Origin: Gremmenia infestans
Taxonomy: Eukaryota; Ascomycota; Leotiomycetes; Helotiales; Hamatocanthoscyphaceae
Length of the DNA stretch: 64,000 nt
Direction: 5' to 3'
Assembly (NCBI GenBank): GCA_032629725.1
Contig: JAFEVB010000002.1
Location: forward strand, 1,488,001 to 1,552,000
A program made the position numbers and the translations under genes. Positions 1 to 10,978 of this stretch are shown here, piece after piece. Numbering within the stretch: position 1 is the stretch's first letter; each line of letters begins with the position of its first letter. A model generated the notes under the pieces. That model saw nothing but the letters and a program-made list of their open reading frames with translations, was not told where the DNA came from and ran no database searches.

Positions 1-3000
1 ATGGCGATACTCTACACCTTTCTCACCACGCGCCAAGTTGGACATCCCCATGAGATATCCCCAAATGCTACGCTTGCCTTTGACTCGGGCACGGTTACAA
101 ATCGTCGCATGTATCACTTCTTCCTAGACTTGAAGTACCTATTCAGCTCAGAGCATGTTCAGGAAAAGTTGCGTACCGAAGAGAGATACATGCTGCAGTT
201 CCTGGATCTTGTGCGATTACATCAAGGAATTTGTCCAAATACTCGAGCTGTCGGAGAGCACGTGGAGTATGAGACCGATGCCTGGATTAGCGCATCGCTC
301 ATCACCCGTGAAATCAATCGTTTGTGCAGACAATTCTCAGAGGCTTTTAAATGGAACGTTGGAGAAGACCACACTTACATCTCCAAAGCTATCAGGCTGT
401 CTGCTAAGGCAGTCATCCTCAATTCGCTGGGAACCGAGAGGAAACACTTTGAGCAAGCTGAAATCAAGGATGAGATCAAATTCAAGAAAGTCGGCGACTT
501 CGAGTTCGATAACACAGATATGGCGCAGAGTGTACTTCAGCACACTGTTGTGAAATTTGTTGTTGAAGCCCAACCTATCAGTTTTCATCATGCACTGCAT
601 TATACTCTCTCTTGGTTAATCGAGAGTGGCAAGAACATGTCCCGCGAGCATCTTGTCCAGTTGTTGAGCTTCACGACTGCTGAACTCCTTGAAAAGCCTA
701 AAGCTATGGGTCAGCGAGTCATGCCAAGTCAGGAGTATTCCGCCGAGGATCATTTGATGGCTGCTTTTGACTATCCTCTGCGTGTCTGCGCTTGGCTGGC
801 ACAGATGAAAGCGAGCATGTGGGTCCGTAACGGCATGAGTCTTCGACATCAGCATAGCACCTACCGCGGCGTCAACCAACGAGACGTGTCCCATCACCGT
901 GATCTCTTCCTTCTACAGACAGCCATGGTCGTATGTCCCCCATCTCGTGTGCTGGCTTCTATGATCGATCGATATGGTCTAGTGGTTTGGATGAAGGGTA
1001 TCTACGAACAACCGAAATCTGAAGGCGTCGATGATGGACAAATGTTGGACGTGGCCGAAGACCTAATCCACCTGCTGATTGTCTTAATCAGCGATCGAAC
1101 AGCGCTCGTGTCGGACGAAGAGGAACCAAATCCACACGTGCTTGCCATGCGTCGGGATATCACTCATACGTTGTGCTTCAAACCATTGTCGTTCACGGAA
1201 ATTTGTGGCAAGCTCCCAGACAAATTCCAGGACCAAGAAGAATGCCAAGATATTCTCGATGAAATGACCACCTTCAAGCCACCGGAGGGCCTCTCGGATA
1301 CAGGCACCTTTGAGCTGAAGGAGCAATTCCTCGAGGACATCGACCCCTACATATCTCATTATAACAAGAATCAGAGGGAGGAATCGGAGAACGCATACAA
1401 AGCCTGGATGGCGAAGAAGACAGGACGACCCGCTTCCGATATTGTTTACGAGCCAAAGCTTCGACCCATCGAAACAGGTGCATTCTCTGACCTCTCTGCC
1501 TTTACCCGAACTGGAATGTTTGCACAAATTATTTACTATGCACTTTTGTATCCACTGAAGGCACAGAAATTCGTCCCGAGTGTTCCGGTCACTCGTCTTG
1601 AGGCCTTCCTTCAAGTAGTATTACACCTGGTGCTTATTGCAATTTCTGAGGATAAGACCGACGAGGATGAAATGTCAGAGGAGTCTCTTCAATCCTTTGT
1701 TTACATTGCCCTTACAAGCACTGCACGAAGCAACTTCATGGAAAATGCTCAGGCATTCAGGACCATCGTTGCTCTTTTGGAGTTATTGTCGCGAAAAGAG
1801 GAGTTCAAGGCCTGCCACTCCAAGATCACGCTTGTTCTCAAGAGAATGAAGCAGAAGCGACCACGAAACTTTGAAACTGCGTTTGCACGTCTAGGAGTCT
1901 CGGTCGACAGAATATCTACTGCATCACCAGCGAATAATACTGTACTTGAAGACCGAGAGAAAAAGAAGCAAGCCGCCCTAGAACGCCAAGCCAAGGTCAT
2001 GGCACAATTTCAACAGCAGCAGAAAAACTTTCTTGAGAATCAAGGTGACATAGATTGGGGTGAAGATGATATCAGTGATGAGAATATGGAGGATGAAGGG
2101 GAGGATCATAAGACACATTGGCAGTACCCTACTGGGACCTGCATTTTGTGTCAAGAAGAGACCAAGGACGGCCGACTATACGGAACCTTCGCACTCATGA
2201 CGAATAGTAGCATATTGCGTCAGACGGACTTCCAAGATGAAGATTTTGTTCGTGAAGTCGTCAACACACCAACGTCTCTAGATCGATCAGCTGAAAGCCT
2301 TCGACCATTTGGTGTAGCGGGAGAGAACCGCGAACAAGTTCACAAAGTCACTGCCAGTGGCGTCGATATTGTGACTGAACGTCAATTCATTGGGAAAGGG
2401 TATCCATCTAGCTTAACGCGAGCTGGTCCCGTATCTGTAGGATGTGGGCATATAATGCATTACAAGTGCTTCGAGGTCTACTACGATGCATCACACCGAC
2501 GGCATCAACAACAAATCGCCAGACATCATCCCGAGATGTTGGGTTTGAAAGAATTTGTCTGTCCGCTGTGCAAAGCCTTAGGGAATGCCTTCCTGCCTAT
2601 TATATGGTCCCCGAAAGAGGATTTACCCCTGAATTCTCTCCAAGGGCAGACATCCTTCGATAACTGGATCAATGGGGTCGCCGGGCCCAACGCCAACCCT
2701 AGGGTAGGGAAAATTGAACACAAGACTGGCAGAAGTAGCCGAGCCGTCGAGCTATTCATGGAAAACAACAAGGCTGTGCTAGCACCTCCATTAGCTGCCA
2801 AAATGTCAGAACTACTTATGGATGCTTGGAGTCCCAGTTCTCCAGGGCCTCCCATCCCATTTGCGGCTCCATTGGCCGCGGTAGTAGTACCCGCGATCTG
2901 GAACGACTCTGGACCTTCTAATGCAGGGCAAACATCTGCAGCTGTGTCACCGATGACGGAATTGGTAGATATCTATCGTCGATTGAGAGATACAATGAGC

Positions 3001-4521
3001 AAGAATGAGCTCCCGACGCATCATTCTGGCAGCCTGACTTCTCCGGCAGGCGATAGCGCGAATGATTTCTGCGCAAGCGACACTCTGGCCCAAGCACTTG
3101 GGTGCTCTATCTCCGCCGTGGAAATTCAGCAGCGTGGTGTTGCATCGTCATCTGGTATGACTTTTCTGGACAACATTCCTCAGCAAGCCATCGCTCACTT
3201 GAAAGTTTTGGCCGAGACTGCCTCCTCTTATGTTTCCGTTGGTGGCATCAGATTCGCGGGTGAAAACCGAGTTACTCAAGAGTTCAGCCGAGATTACGAG
3301 AGTCAGCATGGAGCATTGTTCCTGAGGAATCCGTACACGCATGGTAGCGAACGCTTTGCGGGCCGTCCCCAATCTAGTTCACCCTTGCCTTTACTCCAGA
3401 GAGACACTTTCAATTTTTTGACGGAATGCTCTCTGTGCCTAGTACCTATTGACAACCTCGACATCATGCACGTTGTCAGACTCTGCTATCTAGCGGAATT
3501 GGTCAAAGTGGTGGTGAAAATGGGTCGCAACCAGGACGCATCAGACTGGGATAGAACTCACACGCCTCCGGCATCTGGCTCTTTCGCCGAATTCTGCCTC
3601 CATATTCGCCAAGCAGACCGTGGACAATTAGACGATGAAGATGGCACCCTCAGCTCGGCTTTCAGTCAGCCTTCCTTGGAGAGCATAGACTCATGCCGTG
3701 AGTTTGTTCGAAGATATGCATTAGTCTTTGTCCGAAAAGTTGCTTTGCTACTCCAAGTACGGTACGGGGTCGTGTTTACGAATTATGTTCCCTCAAATCC
3801 CGATGCCGACGAGCTGGACCGCTTGACCGAAGCATTGCGCCTTCCAGGCTTCGACGAAATGTGTGCATCCGCGATTCCATCATACCAGAACCCTCCAACT
3901 ATCCCAACACTCGTTAACAATTGGATCATGAACGCCTACCCAGCCGGAATGGGCAAGACATCAGGCATGAGCGTCGGCCACCCCGGAATCTTCGAACTCA
4001 TTGGCCTCCCTAAGAACTACGACACCCTAATGGAAGAAACGATGAAGAGACGCTGTCCCACAACCGGGAAAGACGTCACGGACCCCATGCTCTGCTTGTT
4101 CTGCGGCGAAATATTCTGTGGTCAAAGTATATGTTGTCTTAAAAAGGCGCCTGGGGGCGGATCCCAGCCTTCTATCGGCGGCGCGCAGCAGCATATGATG
4201 AAGTCAGTCTCTCCCTTAATCTTTTGTTTCCTTTACTAACATTTTACAATTAGATGCCAAAAGAACATTGGCCTCTACATCAACATCCGAAAATGCTGTG
4301 TCTTCTACCTATACCACCAATCTGGCTCCTGGATGGTAGCGCCCTACATTGACAAATACGGCGAGGTGGATCCAGGTCTCCGACATTCGCGCCAGTTGTT
4401 CCTCAATCAGAAGAGGTATGATGCGTTGCTTAGGACTGTTTGGTTGAGTCATGGTATTCCGAGTGTGATTAGTAGGAAGCTGGAGATGGATATCAATAAC
4501 GGGGGGTGGGAGACTATCTAA
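1..4521 (+). CDS. UBR1: UBR1-type E3 ubiquitin ligase (N-recognin), 5' truncated by window edge
   Basis: Exons 1..4202 and 4254..4521; intron 4203..4253 (GTCAGT...TTAG, branch ACTAAC). 1489 codons are visible. Known role: N-degron pathway E3 that binds destabilising N-termini and, with Rad6-type E2, ubiquitinates them. Seen: a RING-H2 finger in two parts, CILCQEE near residue 714, then CGHIMHYKCF near 816 and CPLCKALGNAFLPI near 856; the C-terminal UBR autoinhibitory region, with LCLFCGEIFC near 1365 and KCQKNIGLYINIRKC across the intron, ending in WLSHGIPSVI. The zinc-binding UBR box that recognises the N-degron is absent. It normally lies within the first 200 residues of a roughly 2000-residue protein, so the gene starts before base 1 and the ATG at 1 is internal. 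The second exon carries the last 89 residues, so the 1412-residue frame alone is incomplete. Confidence 0.93.
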
Positions 4522-4849
4522 GGGGAGAAGCGGACCGTTTGTAGTTTGTAGGGGCAATGCGTTCGGGCGTTTGAGAGCCGGGGGAAATTGGAGTGTTTAG
4601 GAAGCGAGTGATGAATATTCATGGTTTTGGCGGTGGTTTTGAGGTGTGCTTGCTGCGGATACTGCTACAGACCTTAGTAGATTAGATAGATGTACTTGTC
4701 GGTTTCTTATTATGAGTCTTCCCATACGTTGTTTGCAGATTGACTAGACCTTCGTACAATATGTCGTTCCTTCCCTAGCGTAGAGCGCCGATGTGTAGTA
4801 TTTTTGAAGTCATCGTGTTATTGTTTTTGCTTCAAATTATTCATGTCGA
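4522..4849. other. spacer after UBR1
   Basis: About 330 bases of 3' flank. I see no coding frame of substance and no recognisable RNA or repeat. Confidence 0.6.
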
Positions 4850-5035
4850 TTACTCGGAAAACGTTCCATAGATGACTCCTATCGCTAACCCGCCAGTGGT
4901 TGTGCCACAGATCATATCAAAGTAGCCCACAGGCAGAGGATCATATTTTAGGGTTAACTTCATTACAACATGCATTTCTATGTAGGCAGAGACAGGACAG
5001 GCAGGGTAGGAGAGGAAGCTCAGGCTTTGGTCCAC
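4850..5035 (-). pseudogene. patatin-like phospholipase fragment (relic)
   Basis: A 61-codon minus-strand frame holds YFDMICGTTTGG, matching the YFDLIGGTSTGG nucleophile-elbow region of fungal patatin-like domains, except that the catalytic GTSTGG serine is replaced by threonine (GTTTGG). The upstream DGGGxRG oxyanion motif is not found in frame and the frame stops soon after, so this cannot be a working lipase. In fungi this type of patatin often forms the N-terminus of patatin-NB-ARC-TPR proteins. TPR-like sequence lies right next door but on the other strand. I infer a decayed, inverted NLR-like gene. Confidence 0.6.
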
Positions 5036-5046
5036 ATGGCTTAGCC

Positions 5047-5508
5047 CCGTTACAAAAGAATTACGGAAATAAGAGCAACTTAATACTAAGTATAGCGAAT
5101 ACTCTGGGTTTACTTTCGGTTGAGAGTGAAGAGGATCTCGGTGCGTTTGAGGCCAAACTATTATTAAATCATGCCGATACTTTGCACTCGCTATTTTTCT
5201 TGGGTATGATTACCCAGTCTAGGAATGATCCGAAAGCGGCCGAGAAGATCATCAGGGATTTAATTCCTCGAGTGGAAAGAAAGTTTGGTCCAAACACCCT
5301 TGAATCCCTGAACTGTATCAAAATGCTATCGGCGATTCTCCGCACTACTGGACGGGATCAGGAATCAACGGTGATGGAACAAGAGGTTAAAAAGCGTTTA
5401 GTGCTTCGAGAAGCAAAGGAAGCTGAACGGAAAGCAATTACAGACCAAAAATCTTGGAAGAATAAGGAGACCAAAACTCTAGCTGGCGGTAAGAAAACTA
5501 CTTGTTGA
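5047..5508 (+). pseudogene. TPR (kinesin-light-chain type) fragment, likely NLR-like relic
   Basis: The open frame spans 4900..5508, but only its latter two thirds looks like protein. NHADTLHSLFFLGMITQS and TLESLNCIKMLSAIL are about 43 residues apart and resemble the HPDTLTSLNNLA signature of kinesin-light-chain-type TPRs (usual period 42). A charged tail follows (REAKEAERKAI) and ends GGKKTTC. There is no N-terminal partner domain on this strand and no convincing start; the first 50 codons are antisense to the patatin fragment. A short TPR protein in its own right is possible but less likely than the 3' end of a broken patatin-NB-ARC-TPR gene. Confidence 0.5.
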
Positions 5509-5861
5509 CCTGAGGGGGTACGGACTTTGATTGGGGGGACTCGGATGGGGGTTTTTCTAGTTGCTTAATGGGTGGGAAATGGATTCAAACAAGTAGGCAT
5601 GGTAAATGGCTCTGTTGTACATATATCTCGGTAGGTTTGATGTGTATTTCTGTTCTTTAAAAAGGGCATTCTCTTTATTAGGTCGTAATGAGAGACCCGC
5701 ATAACGCATTTCACAGGGAATGTGCAAGGTTTAATACAATAGAATCGGCGTCATGTACTTGTATTTATACGCCTACTGATGTGTGCTTGTCTGATTTCCC
5801 GTTGCAAATGAAGGTATGATACTACGTTGTCCTTGATCCTTATAAAGTACTCAGTAGAGAC
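5509..5861. other. spacer between TPR relic and THI4 3' end
   Basis: No coding frame or RNA gene recognised. It probably includes the THI4 3' UTR on the minus strand. Confidence 0.5.
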
Positions 5862-7002
5862 CTAGTACGCATTCTGGCGTTTCCTCTCCTCGAAGACTTT
5901 CAAAGCCTCCTCGGCAGCTTTCACGCCGGATAGCGCCATTGCACCAAAGGTAGGGCCCTGTGCCAAAAATTAGCATCAGATTCATCAAAATTCACCTGGG
6001 AGCTGAGTCCAAGCTCTCCAGACAATCAGTAACCCGTGAGCAATAATAACTTACCATACGGTTGGCACCATCCACTTCAGACAGCTCCATGCCTCCCACG
6101 ATCAAGCCGGGCACAACCTCACGAGTACGCTTCACAATGGCATCCTCAGCCGTATTCATATCCAAACCCCTCATACCGCCCAGCTTCTCGATCTGCTGCA
6201 TAGACACAAGACGCTTGACGCAGAAGGCTCCAAAGGGACCATCATGGCCGGTTGTGGAGATGATGACGGGTGCGTTGATTGTGTTCGGGTCCATGCAGGA
6301 CTGGTCGTCGTGGTGCATGGTGACCAAGGTCCAGTTGGTGACGACGCCGGCGATGCGGAGGGTTCCATCCGGGTTAGAGCGGGTAATGAGGTCTTCGACT
6401 GCGGTGGCATTGAAGAGCTTGATGTTGGGGAATTGGAGGACTTTGGAGAGGAGGGTAGATGTGAAGAGTGCCTGTGTTACTGAATGAGTTTCTGTTTGTG
6501 AGAGTGGAGCGAAAAGACTACATACAGCATGCTTCACAACCACAAAGTCTCCTTCATCCTCGAAGGGCACACCGAGGTCGATCAAGAATGCATCAGCAGG
6601 CTTGCGCATGACCATGGCGCTGAAGAGCTGGCCACCGAGCCAAGCTCCACCTCCTGGAGAGACGGAAGCTTCAATGATGGCAATCTTGAGATCAGGACGA
6701 GCCTTCCCCAGCATGTAGGCAGCGCTGAGACCGCAGGATCCAGCTCCAACGATGACAATGTCAGACTCGGCGTAGGTGTCCAAGTCGTTGAAGTAGCGGC
6801 GGGTCATGGCACGAGACACCTGGGACTCGCGGATAGGAGCAAATGTGAAGCCTTGCTCCCACTTGTCGGCCATTTCTGCAAGAGTCTTGGTCTTGTTGCC
6901 ATTGGTATTGATTGCAACTGGCTTGACATCAAACCCGGCCTTGACGGGAGCGCTATCAAGAGTAGTGCTGGGCTCATTGTACATTGCAGATGGTGGAGAC
7001 AT
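5862..7002 (-). CDS. THI4: thiamine thiazole synthase THI4
   Basis: Exons (minus): 7002..6526, 6471..6055, 5957..5862; 329 residues, normal for the family. It makes the thiazole half of thiamine from NAD and glycine. Eukaryotic THI4 is a suicide enzyme that donates sulfur from its own cysteine. Seen: dinucleotide-binding DIVIVGAGSCGLSAAY (about 80-95), EASVSPGGGAWLGGQL, TTGHDGPFGAFC and the C-terminal NRMGPTFGAMALSG, which is rebuilt across the last intron. The sulfur-donor cysteine is present in QSCMDPN near residue 218, so this is the single-turnover type. The small third exon encodes the last 31 residues. A TPP riboswitch sits in the 5' leader, so thiamine repression is expected. Confidence 0.97.
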
Positions 7003-7079
7003 TCTTGTTCTTGGTTGAGATCAAGGTTATGAACCTGAGCTGGGTTAGTGGTGTTTTTCGACGGGGGAAAGGAAGGCAT
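6804..7079 (-). promoter_or_regulatory. upstream ORF in THI4 leader, starting inside riboswitch P1
   Basis: A 91-codon frame starts with the ATG at 7079..7077, within the 3' strand of the riboswitch P1 helix. It runs out of frame past the THI4 start at 7002 and ends at 6804. If the leader is left unspliced, ribosomes starting here would bypass the THI4 start. Removal of the leader intron would delete this ATG. Seen: position and overlap. Inferred: a regulatory role, by analogy with TPP-controlled fungal NMT1/THI genes. Confidence 0.5.
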
Positions 7080-7228
7080 GAATCCTTAACGCAGGCATTA
7101 TCCTGATCAAGTTCGAAACCGTATCATCTCAGAACGAACCCAGCATATGCCACCAGGCTTCTCATCTCATCTGTGAGGATGGTGGATAGGAAGCTGTGAT
7201 GACGCTGAGAACGAACACCGGTTCATGC
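7076..7228 (-). promoter_or_regulatory. TPP riboswitch (thiamin pyrophosphate aptamer), THI4 leader
   Basis: Reading the minus strand, the conserved aptamer core appears in order: CTGAGA (J3/2), TGATACGG (P2 3' strand), then GAACTTGATCAGGATAATG and CCTGCG (P4/P5), close to the bacterial and plant consensus CUGAGA...ACCUGAUCUGGAUAAUGCCAGCG. P1 closes perfectly: GCATGAA (7228..7222) with TTCATGC (7082..7076). P2 can pair CCG (near 7221) with CGG. P3 is long, as in fungi, with CTCAGC pairing GCTGGG. The element lies 74-226 bases upstream of the THI4 ATG. Likely leader-intron signals surround it: donor AAG/GTATTT at 7254 and acceptors near 7040 and 7035 after CACTAAC. Control of splicing is therefore the likely mechanism. 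Confidence 0.93.
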
Positions 7229-8370
7229 AAGATGTTTTACAATCGATTAAATACCTTGATCCCTTAGGGATAATTCCATTGTTTGGACGTCATGACTCCT
7301 CTTGAATATTTCTGGAAGTTGTACGTGTGACTGAGAACTGCAGCTCGCAACAACAGTCAGTCGGCCATTCAACGAGAGAAGGGGTAATACAAACGGTATG
7401 CTTTGGATTCTGTATAGAAATTTGAGGTTTCAGAGGGTTGAAAAAGGAAGAGAAGGCAATATTGGTGGGTTGGGTGATATATAGCAAACCTCGAAGCTCG
7501 CAAATGAGGGGTAGCTTTTAGTGCTCTCCACTCCTCGATGTACAGTAAGAAACCCTGCAAACTAGCGGATTTGCCCCATATCAGACCAATATAATTGAAG
7601 CTTTCGACTAAGGTAGGTAGGACTACAGAGGACGGACGGCTTGTGATCGTCCTATGGGAAACCTGCATTACCACATCGATAACAGAAATCGTGGAGCTTG
7701 ATAGCAAATAATTGGATGAGATCACAGCGACATCGGCAGCTTGGGAAGAGCTTTCTCAACGATTCTAACCGGCGTCGGTTTCCTTCGGAAGGAAGCGGTT
7801 CGATCTTGTATTTTATCATTGTGATTGGAAGAGGGAATAGACTTCAAATGGACGAACATCAAAGAGCAACTAAGTCCACATGTGAGATAATTGGATGAAG
7901 AAGTTGCGTGCAGAGAACTTTCTCTAGATATCAATTGAGAAAAATTGAACATAGGCAGACATCTCAAGTAGACGATACCGCTTTGATTGGCATACGAAAT
8001 TACGTAGCTTCCTACCTCTTATAAGCTCTTAAGAGTACCTCAGGTGTGTGAAAAGTAGAAACACCGCCAGTCTTGTACTGTAAAGTATGTTCATCTTGTG
8101 CACGTACAGCAGGGGAAGATTTGAAAGTCACAAGACTTTAGGATGGAATATTCTGTCATCTGACAAGCAAATGTTTACACAAGAAAAGATGAACAACAGA
8201 AGAAAGAGCGAAGACGGCTAGCTTGAACATAAAGGGGGTAAGGAAGTTATAGTGCTTGTGCTCCAGCACGTGACTACTTCGGCCACGACGCGTCAACCAT
8301 CTTTTGTCAAAGTCGCGTTCAACAACCGCATCGACTTTGAAATCAGCCTCGCAGCAATCGGAGAACCAAA
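7229..8370. other. intergenic region, THI4 promoter and APN1 upstream
   Basis: It holds the THI4 promoter and distal leader (minus strand) and the APN1 promoter (plus strand). Short frames on both strands have no recognisable similarity and no splice logic joining them. The last 100 bases before APN1 contain CACGTGACTA near 8268, a CACGTG E-box-like site. Confidence 0.5.
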
Positions 8371-9938
8371 ATGCCTCGCAGATCGAGTCGGAAGTCGGAA
8401 AAAGAGATAATTGAGACGGTCATCAGCGAAGCAACTTCTACCACGCCCAGAAAGGGCCGCAAGTCCCTCAAGGTCGAAGCCATTGAAGCTGTTACGAAGG
8501 TCTCGCCCTCAAAATCTGCAAAGAAGATAAAGAAAGAGGTTGAAGTTGACGAGGAAGAAGACGATGCACAAGAGACACCTGTGGCTCCCAAAATCAATCG
8601 AGTCAAATCCAAAACTATCGTAAAGGAGGAAACCGAGCAAAAGCCCAAGAAAGCACCCGCTAAGCGGAAGGCAAAGACGGAGGAAGACGAGAACGACGCG
8701 GATGATACTAAATTGAAAAAGAAACGGAAGACAAAGGAAGAGAAGGAAGCAGAAGCTATGCCGTTGGCCACACGAACCGTGGTTAGCACCTTGAAGCAGG
8801 CTATGCATATTGGAGCACATGTTAGTGCTGCTGGAGGTATGTGTCTTAAACATCTTAAAGGACGCTTACTGACTCAACTTCTTTCGCAGGAGTACAAAAC
8901 TCTTTAAACAACGCACTTCACATTGGTGGCAACTCCTTTGCCTTGTTCCTAAAGTCGCAGCGAAAGTGGACCAGTCCAGCTCTTGCTACGGAAGCTCGCG
9001 ATCAATTCAAGGCTTTTTGCTTGGAACATAAATACGATGCGGCTAAGCACATACTTCCTCATGGCTCATACCTCGTCAATCTTGCTCAAATCGAGCCTGA
9101 CAAGGCCGACCAAGCATATGCATGTTTCCTGGATGATTTACAACGCTGTGAAGCTCTTGGAATCAAGCTGTACAACTTCCACCCAGGAAGTACGGGCAAA
9201 CATCCGCGACCCGAGGCAATTGGGCGTATTGCAGCACAGTTGAACAAGGCACACAAGGCAACCAGCACTGTGATCACAATCCTTGAAAACATGGCCGGTG
9301 CTGGGAATGTTATTGGTTCCACCTTTGAGGATCTTCGAGACATAATTGCCCTTCTTGATGACAAGTCCCGGGTTGGTGTGTGTTTGGATACATGCCACAC
9401 CTTCGCTGCCGGGTATGATTTGAGATCACCAGAGGCTTTTAAGAAAACGATGGAAGACTTCGACTCTATTGTCGGCATGTCATATCTCAAAGCGCTGCAT
9501 TTGAATGACAGCAAAGCACCACTTTCCGCCAATCGAGATCGGCACGCTAATATTGGCACTGGATTCCTAGGCCTAAGAGCATTTCACAATGTCGTTAACT
9601 TTTCACCGTTTCAAGGCATGCCTATGGTTCTTGAGACGCCTATTGACAAGAAAGGCGATGATGGCAAGGTGGTTGAGGATAAGGGAGTTTGGGCTACGGA
9701 GATCAAACTCCTAGAGGGTCTTATTGGGACTGACCCGGAGACGGAAGAGTTCAAGGTGGAGGAACAGCGCTTACAAGACCTCGGAGCGGACGAAAGGGAA
9801 AAGTTCCAAGGTCAGGTGGATAAGAAGAAACAGAAGACTCTAGACTCGATGTTCAAGAAAGCCTCACCCAAGAAGAAAGCCAAGAAGGATATCGATGAGG
9901 ATGAAGACGAAGACAGTGATGGCGGCTGTAACCATTGA
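8371..9938 (+). CDS. APN1: AP endonuclease APN1 (endonuclease IV family)
   Basis: Exons 8371..8836 and 8890..9938 (intron GTATGT...CGCAG); 504 residues. It cleaves abasic sites and 3' blocks in base excision repair, in nucleus and mitochondria. The fold is a TIM barrel with three zinc ions. Seen: family start HIGAHVSAAGG, completed across the intron, then SFALFLKSQRKW; YNFHPGS; ILENMAGAGN; VCLDTCHTFAAGYD; HLNDSKAPL; DRHANIG; VLETP. The Zn ligands are all present. The first 150 residues are a Lys/Glu-rich basic extension, and the C-terminus is again Lys-rich (KKASPKKKAKK); both probably act as nuclear localisation signals, as in other fungal APN1. It is longer than yeast Apn1 (367 residues) because of these tails. 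Confidence 0.95.
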
Positions 9939-10978
9939 GACCGCATTCCAGTGCTTTCTTGAAAACTTGAAACCTTCAGGATTCGTATCTGAAGTGCATG
10001 TTGTTGTGTTATCAAGAGCTTGGACTCACCACCTTTACATGACCTCAACAACTTTCAAATGTTGCCACGGTCATAGTATACAACACATTTGTTATGATCA
10101 TCAATTTGTGTAATATACCGCGAAGCTTGGAGCTCGCTTTCGGTGTCATGGTGTTCAAATGGAGTTATGGGCGTAATCATCCTTTGGAGGCGGGTGACCT
10201 TCTTAGTAGGTGATCTTCTTAGTTGGCCTGCTACCATCAGCTAGATCTGAATTACTCAAGCTGTTAGTCAAGCCGTCCGACTTTTACCGGTACTGGAAAT
10301 ATACTACCCGTCGAAACATAATGGAACATTCCATTGGAATAGATCAGAAGGTCATTCCATTTTCGTATCTCTCATTCATCTTTTCGACGCCCAAGCTCTC
10401 GTCAAATCTATCACATTTTCAACCTCTGGGCAGACCTTCCGAGGCAAAGATGAGGCGAAGTTAAGTGGTCCCATTTTGACTACCTACAATGCCAGCTCAC
10501 CAGAGCAACTTTGGAAGTTCCAGAGGCCGAGACACAGCCTACCATTGTGAAATCGCGAGTGATTTGTGCCGAGAGCCTCTCCTTGTCCCACGCTGCCGGC
10601 TTGTTGCTCAGCGTCAGCGTCCCACACGACAAGGCAAATACTCGAAACGACTTCATATCAAACCATCTCACCGCTAGCATTGTTTGCGCCGTGTACTCGA
10701 AGCAAAAGTTCCAAATAATACACATTCATACTGCTGCAGCTTCCCGATTGTCAGTCACACAACCACTGTTCCTTGCTTGCCTTGGTTTATGAATTTCTCT
10801 GTGGTTACGGGTGGCCTAACATGTTGTTTGTTTGCTCTCTCTCTGCCTCCTTTTCCTCACCCTCGTCCTCAAGCCCGGCCTTCGAATGTAGTTCGCATCG
10901 TACAACCCCAAATCCCCTATAAAGCCCCCCACCTCACTCCATCCCCTGCCTTTCCTCCCTCCCTTCCTCCCTTCAATA
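9939..10978. other. intergenic region upstream of the His/Pro-rich gene
   Basis: No gene recognised. The 10.8-11.0 kb end is very C-rich on the plus strand (CCTCCCTTCCTCC tracts just before the next ATG), a pyrimidine-rich leader common before fungal genes. Confidence 0.5.

Noticed and set aside
6062..6487. Plus-strand frame opposite THI4
   Set aside because: Antisense shadow of a highly conserved coding gene.
8371..8836. Lys-rich N-terminus of APN1 as a separate gene
   Set aside because: The intron at 8837..8889 restores the endonuclease IV start motif exactly, so it is the N-terminal extension of APN1.
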